Of a DNA stretch of 64,000 bases, positions 1-10,999 are shown in pieces. The notes under the pieces were generated by a model. It had not been told where the DNA came from, searched no databases, and worked only from the letters and a program-made list of their open reading frames with translations. The DNA lies in NCBI GenBank assembly GCA_963377175.1, contig CAUJNA010001005.1, positions 1 to 64,000 on the forward strand, written 5' to 3'. The DNA is from Effrenium voratum (taxonomy: Eukaryota; Sar; Dinophyceae; Suessiales; Symbiodiniaceae). Within the stretch, counting starts at the first letter, position 1; every line of letters begins with the position of its first letter. The translations under genes and the position numbers were made by a program.

Positions 1-71
1 TACATACATACATACATACATACATACATACATACATACATACATACATACATACATACATACATACATTC

Positions 72-102
<31 letters not shown>

Positions 103-181
103 CATACATACATACATACATACATACATACATACATACATACATACATACATACATACATACATTACATACAGACATACA

Positions 182-212
<31 letters not shown>

Positions 213-288
213 CATACATACATACATACATACATACATACATACATACATTACATACATAAATACATACATACATACATTACATACA

Positions 289-319
<31 letters not shown>

Positions 320-420
320 CATACATACATACATACATACATACATTACATACATGCATACATACATACATACATACATAAATACATACCTGCATACATA
401 CATACATACATAAATACCAG
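1..420. repeat. (CATA)n microsatellite
   Basis: Nearly uninterrupted TACA/CATA tetranucleotide repeat with a few single-base slips. Open frames here read as Tyr-Val-Cys-Met repeats and are not genes. Confidence 0.97.
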
Positions 421-960
421 ACCATACCATATTATACCATACCGTACCATACCGTACCGTACCGTACCATATCATATCATATCATACCATGCATACATTA
501 CATACATTACATTACACTGCATTACTTACATTACATTGCATTGCATCACATTACATTAATTACATTACATTACATGATAATACATTAAATATATTACATT
601 AGATTAGATTAGATTACATTACATTCCGTTACGTTCCGTTACGTTACATTACTTTGCGTTACATTACATTACATTACATACATACAAACATACATACATG
701 CATCATTACATTACATTATACTACACTACACTACACTACATTACATTATTGTACATGTACATTACATGTGCAGTACATTTACATTCCATTTACAATACAT
801 CACATTAAATGACATTACATTACATTACATTACATCACATTACATTACAATACAGTACATTACATTACATACATACACAAATAAGCAAACTAGATAGATT
901 AAATATATTAGATAGATTTGGTAGATTAGACAGACTAGATAAGCGAGTTGAATAAATCGA
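421..960. repeat. Degenerate ATTAC/TACC simple repeats
   Basis: A chain of variants (ACCATACC, TTACATTACA, GATTAGATTA, CACTACACTA) continuing the microsatellite. No coding signal seen. Confidence 0.9.
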
Positions 961-1010
961 TAGGTCGGTTAGATGGAATAGATGGGATAGATGGGATAGA
1001 TAGGATAGAT

Positions 1011-1147
1011 ATAGATGGGATAGATGGGATAGATGGGATAGATGGGATAGATGGGATAGATGGGATAGATGGGATAGATGGGATAGATGGGATAGATGGG
1101 ATAGATGGGATAGATGGGATAGATGGGATAGATGGGATAGATGGGAT
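1011..1147. repeat. 9-bp minisatellite GATGGGATA, about 15 copies
   Basis: Perfect tandem 9-mer, reading Gly-Ile-Asp repeatedly in one frame. It is flanked on both sides by decayed GATTA and AGATA repeats. The frame across it is repeat-driven and not a protein. Confidence 0.95.
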
Positions 1148-1430
1148 TGATAAGATAGATAGATTAGATTAGATTAGATAAGATAGATTAGATTAGATTA
1201 GATTAGGTTAGATTAGATTAGAAGAGATTGCATTAGATAGATACATAGATGGATAGATGGGATGGGATAGGAAAGGAAAGGAAAGAAAAGAAAAGGATAG
1301 GAAAGGATAGAAAAGGATAGGAAAGGATAGAAAGGGTAGGAAAGGATAGGAAAGGATAGGAAAGGTTAGGAAAGGTTAGGAAAGAACAGGAAATGGTAGG
1401 AAAGGATAGGAGAGGAGGATGTATGGCTAG
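1148..1430. repeat. Degenerate GATTA then GGAAAGGATA repeats
   Basis: GATTAGATTA units to about 1235, then purine-rich GGAAAGGATA units to about 1410. The antisense frame is Phe/Leu/Ser-Pro rich only because of the repeat. Confidence 0.9.
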
Positions 1431-2590
1431 AGAAGAAAATATAGAATACGATAATGATAAGATCTCAACTAGAGTAGGTAAGGGAAGACAAGACAAGGTA
1501 AGATATGCTAAGATGAAACAAATACTGTCAATGGATGAATATGATATACACCCCTTATGGACTTGTGTTTTGCTGATTTGTTTGATGTTCCAGGTGGCAG
1601 ATTTCGCAGTTGGCTGACACAACGAGGCAAGATGTGCATATACTTTGTCCAGCCAAAGCGCAACAAAGTATTCAAGTGGCTGTCCTCTGGATCGGAAACT
1701 GAAGACTGGCTTCAAAGAAAAATGTTCCAGCAGAGATTCTTCCATCCTGGCCAGCCCCCAAAGCCTTCAAAAACGTTACGCTGATTGAAATTCGCTAAGC
1801 TTTTCCTCTGGATCGAAGATGCAAGATTAATTCCGCAGAAGTCTGTTCAGAGATTATTCCATCTTCAACTGGGTATTTCGGGCTGGGACAGGTTGGGTTC
1901 GGGGGTGCTTTCGGGTTGGTTCAGTGCTGGCCTTGGGCTGATGCAGGGTTGGCTTAGGGCTGGTCCAGTAGAGCTTAGGGTTGGTTTAGTTGGTTTGGGG
2001 TTGGTTTTGAGGTTTGTTGAGGGGGGTTGGTCTTTTTCGGGTTGGTATAGTTCTGAGTTGGTTTAGGTGAGTTCAGGCTGCGCTTCGGGTTGCTTTGTCC
2101 TGGGTGCGGGGATGTTGGGGTGCGGGCGGGGGCTGCAGGTGGCTGCAATGGGATATCAGGGGGTGTGGGATCGAGGCCGTCGGAACACAGGACCATATAA
2201 ATATATACATATATATATATATAGAGAGATAGGGGTCCACAGCTAGAACAGAGTATGGTTGGGGACGGGTCCGCAGAGTCACGTACTGCAGCAGCTGCGT
2301 TTTATGCTTGAAGTACAGTAAGAGACCCGCAGAAGCATGCTCAGCGAAAGAAGCGGATTGTCGCAATTGGCCACAGGAGGACAGTACTGATCCAGGTTGA
2401 TAACCAGGGTGGCAAGCCATCTCAAGGACTCAAGTCAACATGAGTCCAAAACAAGGTGACCCCAGAACGGCTGCTTTCCACTCGGTTTCCCGGAAGGATC
2501 TCCGTTGCCGAGATCTCCACACCTCCCCCCCATCCTCGGGGGCCATCTCGATCTCTGCCGCGACGCCGGGCTCCGCCTGGCCATGTTTTC
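1431..2590. other. Intergenic, no supported gene
   Basis: Non-repetitive DNA with a G/T-rich degenerate stretch at about 1880-2120 (variants of GGGTTGGTTTAGGGCTGG) and a short TA run near 2198-2222. No recognisable exon was found. Confidence 0.6.
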
Positions 2591-2596
2591 AGACTC

Positions 2597-2801
2597 TCAA
2601 GTTCCCCAGCCAGGAGGATCTGAGACGCTTTGCGGGAATCGCGAAGCTAGCACATGCTGCTTGCGTTCTGGCTGTGCAAAAGCTTGATGGGTGTCGGAGA
2701 GGTCCAGGACGGAGTTGAGAGGGAAGTGAACTTCGCGGACAAACGTCTTGTTCAGGGGATGGATGGACGCCCAGGCGACCAAAGAGTCCAAGACCAGCCG
2801 A
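2597..2801 (-). CDS. Candidate internal or terminal exon, unknown protein
   Basis: Open minus-strand frame beginning after a CACAAACAG acceptor. It reads LVLDSLVAWASIHPLN and then a mixed hydrophobic/charged sequence ending at a stop. It lies downstream, in the transcription direction, of the USP39 exons, so it may belong to an extended 3' part of that gene or to a separate gene behind it. The protein was not recognised. The call rests only on the acceptor-like sequence and protein-like composition. Confidence 0.3.
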
Positions 2802-2971
2802 CTGTTTGTGGTAAACCAGCTCTCCTCTCTCTTCCACTGTAGATACGTCTACGCACCCGTATGTTCTATGGGAGCAGACAGGCCTCGCAAGGATAATGTG
2901 TCTCCAAATGCGGGTACCCCATGAAATGGATGGCTTCACTTTGGTTTCCCTTCAAACCCATAACAAGACAC

Positions 2972-3130
2972 CCTAAGGAGGCCCATCCATGTTGCGAGCG
3001 TTGCAAGCTAAGCGAGTTCACTCCACAATTGGCGGCTCTGCTGGCCTCCGCCAACAAATCCGGGATCTCAGCATCGAACTTGCCGAAAGAGCCGTCCGGC
3101 TTGACATCCTTCGCACTCAACTGGACATGC
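2972..3130 (-). CDS. Candidate exon, unknown protein
   Basis: Minus-strand open segment between an ACGAG acceptor and a GTGTCT donor. It contains DVKPDGSFGKFDAEIPDLL followed by an Ala/Ser-rich helix-like stretch. Its composition looks coding. It sits between the last recognisable USP39 exon (3416) and the exon-like block at 2597-2801. Not recognised. Confidence 0.35.
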
Positions 3131-3339
3131 CTCGTTCCCAGCAGTGGAGCTGACATAGTGCAATCTTATAATTGGATGCCAACATCTTGAGTGGAGAACT
3201 CTCACCGGGGTTGGCCTCAAAATCGAAAGCTACACCAAATGGTGTGTTTTGCTGTACTTTTTCTCTTGAACAACCGCCCAAAGGGGATCCTAGGTTTGAG
3301 ACATTCCCAACAGGCATGCATCCGCAAACATCTGCAGAG

Positions 3340-6300
3340 TCGCACCGCTCCTGTCGCTGATAGATCTGGATGTAGCTCTCAGTGAGAGCCACCATCTGCG
3401 GCAGTACCGGCGTGACCTTAGAACCCACAACTCCTGCAAGTGGCTACAAACCGATGATATGATGTTTTCTGAGCCAACCAAGGCATCTTGCAGACTCCAA
3501 GCACAAGCCATCTTGGCTGACTTTGAAGGATTGAAAGCTCTAAAAATTTGGGCCCTTGGCTCGCAGGTCGTGGATCTCGAACCACTGGGAGGTCGGTTGA
3601 TGAAAGACCTGTGCAAGGTCCCGCGAGGCAAACGATGATTTTGAGACCTGCACCTTGCCATGCCTCTTGGACCCCTTCGGTGCCCCGTGAATTGCCCTCA
3701 CTTTTGACCATGGATACCCTCCTTTTGTGCTGGGTCCGGTTGAGTGCACCGAAAGCCAAAGGCCTCAACAGCCAACGCCTGTCCGGCTGCGGGATCCGTG
3801 TTGAGACGTCAACGGACCAAAACTCGTCTCGCGCCTGCACCTTGTAGGTTCCTCTCTCAGGCTTTCCGTCGTGGCAAACGTTGGCCACCAAGTCCTAAAT
3901 CCAGTGAACAAATCAAAGAATCAAGAGTCCTCAATAGTCACGTCGTTTGCTTGCCCCAAATCGGCGATTGTGGCATTCATGACGAGGCGATAAGCGCAGA
4001 GGGTGCTCTTCCGTTTGCAAGTCTTTCTGAATGGTCAAACACCAGCGCGCAAGAATGTTGAAGCCATCCAAACCACTTCCACCCCATGGGTGTCAGAGAT
4101 TAGCTGCCTCTGGCCTCTTACACCTCATCTTTTGCCGGGCAACGAAAACTGGCAAGCTTAGACTCCGGTCCATCTTTCATAAACCCCATTGAAGGTCATT
4201 CTGGGGCCCCTCTGGGCGCCCCACATACTTGGTCTCCGGATTCGCCGGCTGGCAATCCGGATGGATGTAATCCCGGAGGTCCAGGCCTGGCTTGTGGCAG
4301 GTTGCTCCAATGTCGCAGCAGGTTTTGCCGAGGTTTCCTTTGGCAGTCGTAATCACCTTGCCCTGCCAAAAAAGTATAATTCCCCGGCAAAAGTTCCCCT
4401 CCCTGGCCTTTCAATGGGAAGGTGACGATGGTGGGGTTCTTCTCCACAAAGAAGTTGTTGTTTCTGAAGCGCTTCACCACGCAGCACACATAGGGCGGCA
4501 GCCGCCGCAAGCTATACCTGCCAAGAGAAACAAATACAAACAGGCAGCCACCAACCAGCGAAACAAGCTCCGCGAAGGATTCAACAGCTTGTGGTTCCTT
4601 CAAAATGACAAGTGTCGTCTTCTGTGGCCTAATCCCGAGCTTGACTCAACCACATCTCTAAGTCTCATAAGTTAAAAGGAGAGGCCTCTCGACCTCCCAT
4701 ATGCAAAACCGCCCAGAAGTACGGAGCTTTGTCGTTGGCTTCGAAAGGCCAAACCGAGCATCTGCACGGCTTCGTGTGTCAGGTTGACGCTTGACGCATT
4801 TGACTTTGTAAGGTCCACCACTCAGCAACCGTGCTGGAAAGTGCACGTGCCGTGCCTTTGCATTGCCGCCCTCATCGAAAAACAAAGCCATACAACGGTA
4901 CCAGTACCGGCTTGACATAAGAATGTGTCAAATGGTTGGTTTCAGGTCGGCGTCCGTGGACCAAAACGAGGTCTCCAGTTTTGACACAAACGGCAACAGC
5001 TCTTTCTTCAGCATTTAGCCCCATCCTTTGAAGTGATCCCCTGTGTCAAATGCAGTCCTTGCAGCATGGAAACGGAGGCTAGATAAGGAACCGGTTCCAC
5101 TCGGGCGTACACTCCATTTGAGACAGCGCAACCAACGCTTCCAGGCCTTCGGATCTCGCGAGACTCACCGCCTTTGGCAATCTTCTCGAAGGGCTTCTCC
5201 CCGTTGAACTTCTCGAGCAGGTTGAACAAAGGCACCTGACCCATGCCAACCTCAAATCTCATGCACCTGAGGAATTCCTTGAGGGACTGCGTGGAGTCTG
5301 ATGTAGCCAAGGACGCTGCATAAATATCCAACATCATCAATTCGTAACATAGCGTTGCACGTGGGGGCAAGTTCCTTGACCAAGGAGGGTGTGGAAGTCC
5401 ATTCATTGAAGTTTGATATGGCCAAGCCAACAGTGCGGATCTTCCAAAAAAAGTGGCGCTCGCCCCAGCTGCTTGCCAGTGTGTGGCCTGGGGGATGAAA
5501 TCCAAGTTATCTTTGAAGAGTGGCTCATCTGGCAGCTCCTGCCGCGCAACAAAGCCGGGCCAACATCAAGCATCGCATGCTCAGCCTCGCCCGGCATCCA
5601 CCATCCACGAGTTTACGCATGTTGGTGTGATGCGTCAACCGACGAATGAGACAGACTCGGGTCACTACACAAACCCCCGAACCAAAAAGACTCTTTGGGC
5701 ACGTCGCTGTGGATGAATGGAACCAAACTATTTCGACCCTACTTCCTGATCACGTGGTCAAGCTATGTAATGCATTGGTACTGCCTTTGTTGGGAAGATC
5801 CTCGACGCGTCATGATCGTCAACGAGCAATCACCACACCAGCCACAACCTGTCAAGCCGACAAACACCCGACATGCCCGCTGTCCAGCGTCATGAAGATG
5901 GTCTTCTCCTTGGACTCTGTGATCCGGGACTCTTCATGAGCCGGGCACAGCTTCACCTGACAACTTGGACGGATGTCTGGACCTCACTATGCCCTTGTGG
6001 CTTGCATCCTGGCCCACCCAGTTGTTTGGGCACAACCCTTCTTGGTGGGGCATCAAAAGCCATATCCTGGACGGGACGGACTTGCACAATTACCAAGCAA
6101 CTGTACCTCGCTGCTTCTCTCTTCAAAGGGATGCAGGATTGGGCGAACGGTGGCGTTCGCGAATCAAGCCACCAAATCTGCCTCCTGAGCCGCGCAATTC
6201 CTCGCTTTGCGTGACCAGGTGGAAGTACTTTCTCAAGTCAGAAAACCGTGGCGAGAAGACGCACATTAAATGTGAAGACTGCAGAGAAGGATGATGCAGG

Positions 6301-9300
6301 CAAAACTCCAGGAATCTGCTGACCCCCGCAAAAGATATTGACAAACCCTTCGCAGCTTCCCCGAACCCCTGGCGGTCCCCCGCCCACCGCCCGCACTTGA
6401 CCCCCGGTGTCTGCCTGCACTTCGCCCTGGAAAACGTCGTGAATCAGGGAATCCCCCTTCTTGTCCTTGGTCTTCTTGTGGAGGTACCCCATGAGCCTCG
6501 GCCAACAGTCCTGCTCTCTGACCCATCTTTTGCCGATACATGTGCTGCTTCATCATGTGAGGTCCAGGGCGCTTGAATGGGTGGTTTGCTGCTCTTACCT
6601 CTCCTTTGTCTACTTGCTTATGCTTATTCTGCGCTTTCTTGTGCTCTCTTGTGCTTGCTTGTGCTTGCTTGTACTTGCTTGTACTTGCTTGTGCTCCTTT
6701 ACAACGCAAACATGGATGCATGGAGTGGCGCTGAGAAGCAGGACAGGAGGGTCAAGCCTCAACTTCATGATGTTCAGCCTTCCTTGTTGGAGGCCCTATT
6801 CCTTCCCTTCATGCCCTAGCTTGCCCTAAGTCCTGCCCTCCGTTACATATAAGTTACCCCAATCCAAGCTCGGAAATCAAAGTGCCAAATACCCCGTCGG
6901 CAAAGTATCTGGCACGGCTTCAAGCTCCCCGCACTCCTGCCAAAGACCACAATCAAATTATTGGGTTGTTGTGCGATGTTTGCATTTTGGGTCTAAGGAT
7001 TGTCCTGTTACACCCTGGGAGAGGTTATATCTGGAAATAGGCGAGAATAATGTGCCTCCCCCGGTGTAGTCCCAATTGGAGCACACTGAAACAAGGCATG
7101 GCCAGACCCTGGAGGATGACGGTATGCCAAACAAATGGGTGTAATTGAGCATCCTGGTAAAACTTGCCCGTTCATGGGGCTCCGGGTCGTTTCCTTGTCT
7201 CGCCTTAGACATCCAAACAGGGGCCTCGCAACGGGTTGTTTCCTTTTGGTTTCCCTGGTTGAAAAGACAGCGGTCCGACCCAGCCGCCCTTTGGCGCGGT
7301 CCCAACGTCGCCCCTTGGACTCTGGCCAGCTGAAGAAGGCCACCGGGTCCATCTGCTTTGCGTAGAACCTTGGGAGCTATGGGTCCAAACTTCGGGGGGT
7401 CCTCTAAAGGACTATATGGAAAGCCTTTCGGCTTCCCTTCAGCATGAAAGGAGCGCTCCTCCTAAGTAATTTTGAGAAGCAAAGCCCATCTTTTAATGCT
7501 GCTTGACCGAGCCCGGAACTTTTTCTGCGTGACGCGACCCACCGCCTGGTAGAACTCGTGCGGTGAGACCACCCTTGGCGGCATTGGAGCGACATCGAGC
7601 AGCAACCAAGGAAATTAAAAAACGAGGTATGAGCCTTGAGTGGACGTGGGAAACTAGTGATTCCATATTTGAGACAAAGAGAGAGAGAGAGAAGAGAGAG
7701 GGAGAGAGAGAGAGAGAGACAAGAAACCGACAGAGAGAGAGAGAGAGAGAGACCCCGCATGTTCCTCCCAAATGGACCATAGACTACTGGATATCGAAGC
7801 GCAATGACGGGCCCGCGGGAATGTATGAGCTAAACTTTGCTCATGGTCAGCTTCTCAAAACAGGTGTTTGTTATCATCAAGCGGCGAGTGCATCCGCAAG
7901 CAACCACAAAAAAAATGTCTATCTTGTGTTCGTGCTATAGTGCCTGGGGCCCTGAATTGCTTCAACTGGAGGAAAGGGCCAAGCAACACCAGACCAACCA
8001 GCCCAACAATCAGTCCTTGGCCCTAGGTCCCCGTGCCCCTTGAAGTTCCTGGGGTTGTACATCTTCCGGAAGAGCTGCGAAACCGTCGCCAAGACAGGGT
8101 CCGGCCTCGGTGACTCCGATGCAAACAGATCAGCCGGACTGGCACCAAACAGCTTCCTGCTCTTCCCACTTGTTGTTGGGTCGGTTGCAAGATTCTTGCT
8201 CTGCATCCAAATAGTGTTCAAGGCGAAGCCTGCGACTCGTTGAACAGCAGTTGCTTGTGCCAACGCAAAAGTTTGAACAGCCGGCAACAAAGACTCAGGT
8301 CGGATCTGCAAGAACTAAATGGCATGGTTCAGCTTCAGGTCGCTTGTTCAAACTTATCGTGAAATTCAACCAAATACTCCATGCAAGAGATCCATCTGCA
8401 ATCAATGCCCAATTCAGCTCAGTTGGTTCTTCGCGCTGGGGCCCAGGCTTTTTCTCCGTAGGCGGCTGATAGCCCAGCAAGTAGTTCCGCAGAGGGATCA
8501 CCTCGGCTGTCGTCGCGCCCCTGCAACACTGATCTCTGCTGGCATTTCCCTCGCAGGAAAATTTACGCGCCCCATCTCACAAGTGGCACTATCCTTGTTA
8601 CTTTTGCCTTGGAATGAGATGTGCGGGAAATGACCCTTTGGAGCGGGTAGCAAAAGGTTCAGTCTGGGCTCCTTTGTATGGTGATATTTGCCGTTGGCAA
8701 AACTCTGGTTGCAACGACCACAGTGCGTGACCACCTCCGTAATCCCCAAGCAAGCGGCAAAGGTCCGAGGGTTAAACTCTTTTAAAACCTGTGCAAAAGC
8801 AGAAGAGAAAGGCCCAAGAGAATACAACAAAGACAACACAACACGCACACACACACACACAAACAAAAAAAACAGGAAAAACAACACATAGCACTAACAC
8901 GACCAAACAAAACAAACAAAGCAAGACAAGACTACACAAAACAAACAACCAAACCACCAAAGCAATCTTTCCATCGGCATTTGTAATTGGTTGGCGACCC
9001 GATCCGGACATACGCGACTTGCTCCCGCGTGTTCAGTACTTCAAACAATTGGATGTTCCACGGACAACTCTCACTGGCTTTTGAAAGCTGCTGTTGTTTC
9101 CTCTGTTGAGGCATCCCGATGGCTCAGGCCGGGGCGGTGCACAGCATTTGAATGATGACGTTCTGATAGTCGGAATCCTGGATGTTGTTCAGACCTGCCA
9201 TCAAACAGGGTTGCGAGCCACAAATCCAAGCCGAGAGAAGGGCACTGCCCCAAGCGGAAGAGAAGAAACTGCTAGGACAAAGCTCAACAGGGTTTGTCCC

Positions 9301-10740
9301 TATTGCAGGCAAACGAGCAAAACTGACGCTGGGTGGAGCCCGCTCTAAGGGCCCCGCCAATGCAGCCGGGGATGTAGTCCGTACCGTCCAGCGCCTTGGA
9401 ATACCTCACCCGGGTGGACATGTACTCAATCTCCTGGCAGGACCAGGGCAAATCGCGCGCAGGAATGGATGTGACAACCGCCAACCTTGTGACTGAAAGT
9501 TTGAGCATGCTTCAAACCGATAGCTTGCGTAGTGTGACGCAGAAATAAGTTGATGTGTCCTCCTCGTCGAAGCTTGGGCTCAAGTTGTACTTGATGTCCT
9601 GGCAGCTGATGCCCTGAAGAACTTGGAGGTTTCTTTCGAGTCCTCTTAAAAAGCCATCTTTAAATGTCAGGTTTGGCTCTGCCTGGAAGCCCGGTGTTGC
9701 CGGGGCTCCTCCAAAGACTTATCGACCACCTCGTAGCCGTCAGGTATGCAGTACACCTTCCCATCTGCAGAGTTCATCCAAACGTAGTGGCCCTTCTCGA
9801 GCGCGTGCCCTCAGGAGGAAAGGGCTGGAGGTTGTCAACCAGGCTTGCAGCATTCATCTTCAACGGTATCCCTCTGAAAACAACCATCCTGCATCCAATT
9901 ATGCCTCGTTTGGAGTCTGGTCTTTGAGGGTGAACAAGGGCAAATTTGGCTTCGCCCACGAGTTCCCATCAATCCAAGCAACTGACTAATGGGCTATGAG
10001 GTGGCTTCAATCAGCAGGCCCTTCCTTCTTGGGGGGCTATCCAGAACTTTGACTTCACTTTGCCATGTTTGGTGGCCCTTGCATCCAGCTGCAGTTTGCA
10101 TTTGTGTTTGACAAAGTGCAGTTGCAGAAATGAACATACCGGTTCCAAAAACACAAACCCTGAAGATCCATGTCCCACAAATTGCAAACCTGCACCGGGC
10201 AGCGAGAGGAAGGATTCTCTTTCGTCAAACATCTAGGGGCTCTGCAATGATGTGAGCGACTGTCAGTATGCAGTGTTTGCCCAGCTCCAGAAGCTTGCTG
10301 AGCAACCCTGATCTTCGAAATTCGGTGAGCGAGCCCAAGTCGCCCCATGATACAGACCGTTGCTTACGCAAAGCAAGACGCACACCGGGAACATTTCAGG
10401 GTGGGACGGCATGAATCACATCGTGGAAGTGCCCGGTTCGGGCCGTTGCAGGGTTGCACCCCGAACAAATGGACCAAACTGAATCTTTCTGACACTTGGC
10501 AGCCTGGCAAAAACATCACCATTCCCACTTCGTCTCACCTCTTCTCCCCTTGGCGAAACCAAACCCCACCGTGGCTGACCCTGGGACTTGACCGCCGGAC
10601 CGGACTGGGGCCACCGGCGGTAGGCCGGGGTCTCCTTGCCACGGCCCTGGAAGAACTTCCCGTCCACCAGGTCGCAGTAGACGTTGTCCCCGGACAGCGT
10701 CATGGAGCACAGCTTCTCGAAGTCAAAGTCCAGGACGTGC
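3340..10740 (-). CDS. USP39: USP39/SAD1-like U4/U6.U5 tri-snRNP protein, multi-exon
   Basis: Homologue of the catalytically inactive ubiquitin-specific-protease-like splicing factor USP39 (yeast Sad1), which works in tri-snRNP assembly in the nucleus. Sixteen exons are seen in order on the minus strand: 10740-10619 (VLDFDFEKLCSMTLSG, zinc-finger end), 9809-9702 (KVYCIPDGYEVVD), 9433-9367, 9194-9129 (GLNNIQDSDYQNVIIQML), 8501-8457, 8113-8033 (MYNPRNFKGH), 7573-7513 (VSPHEFYQAV), 7355-7323, 6496-6415 (SLIHDVFQGEV), 5930-5881, 5538-5488, 5235-5169 (VPLFNLLEKFNG), 4517-4408 (NNNFFVEKNPTIVTFPLK), 3894-3841 (LVANVCHDGKP), 3608-3561 (WFEIHDL), 3416-about 3340 (VLPQMVALTESYIQIYQR). The catalytic Cys box has Asp (DSDYQN), as in USP39. 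Many donors are GC, some GA, others GT. Start exons were not found, and the true stop is uncertain because the last frame stays open to 3117. Confidence 0.9.
6605..6705. repeat. Degenerate TTGTGCTTGCTTGTACTTGC repeat in an intron
   Basis: Tandem CTTGCTTGT-type units inside the USP39 intron between the exons at 7355 and 6496. Confidence 0.7.
7675..7755. repeat. (GA)n microsatellite in an intron
   Basis: AGAGAG-rich stretch between the USP39 exons at 8113 and 7573. Confidence 0.9.
8835..8950. repeat. CA/AACA-rich low-complexity intronic tract
   Basis: ACACACAC followed by AACAAAACAAAC variants, between the USP39 exons at 9194 and 8501. Confidence 0.8.
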
Positions 10741-10999
10741 CTAGCACCATAAAACTGGTGCTATGGTGTAAGCGCACCCCTTCAGACGATGGCCCAATGG
10801 GACAAGCCAGAAAAGCCACAGGGCTCCAAGTGATTCCCACGTCACGAACACAAAAACGCAGGACCCAAAAGCCGCAACCCTTCGGGATGTTATTCGTTCT
10901 GGGATTGCCGTCTTCATCCCAGGGAAACTCCATCACTCACAGAATGCGACAACAATATCATGGGCATCCGCCGATCCCTTCTCCAAAGGGGAGGCGCAC

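Noticed and set aside
165..475. Open frames rich in Tyr-Val-Cys-Met
   Set aside because: They are translations of the CATA microsatellite.
948..1172. Gly-Ile-Asp repeat frame
   Set aside because: Produced by the 9-bp minisatellite; no flanking coding sequence.
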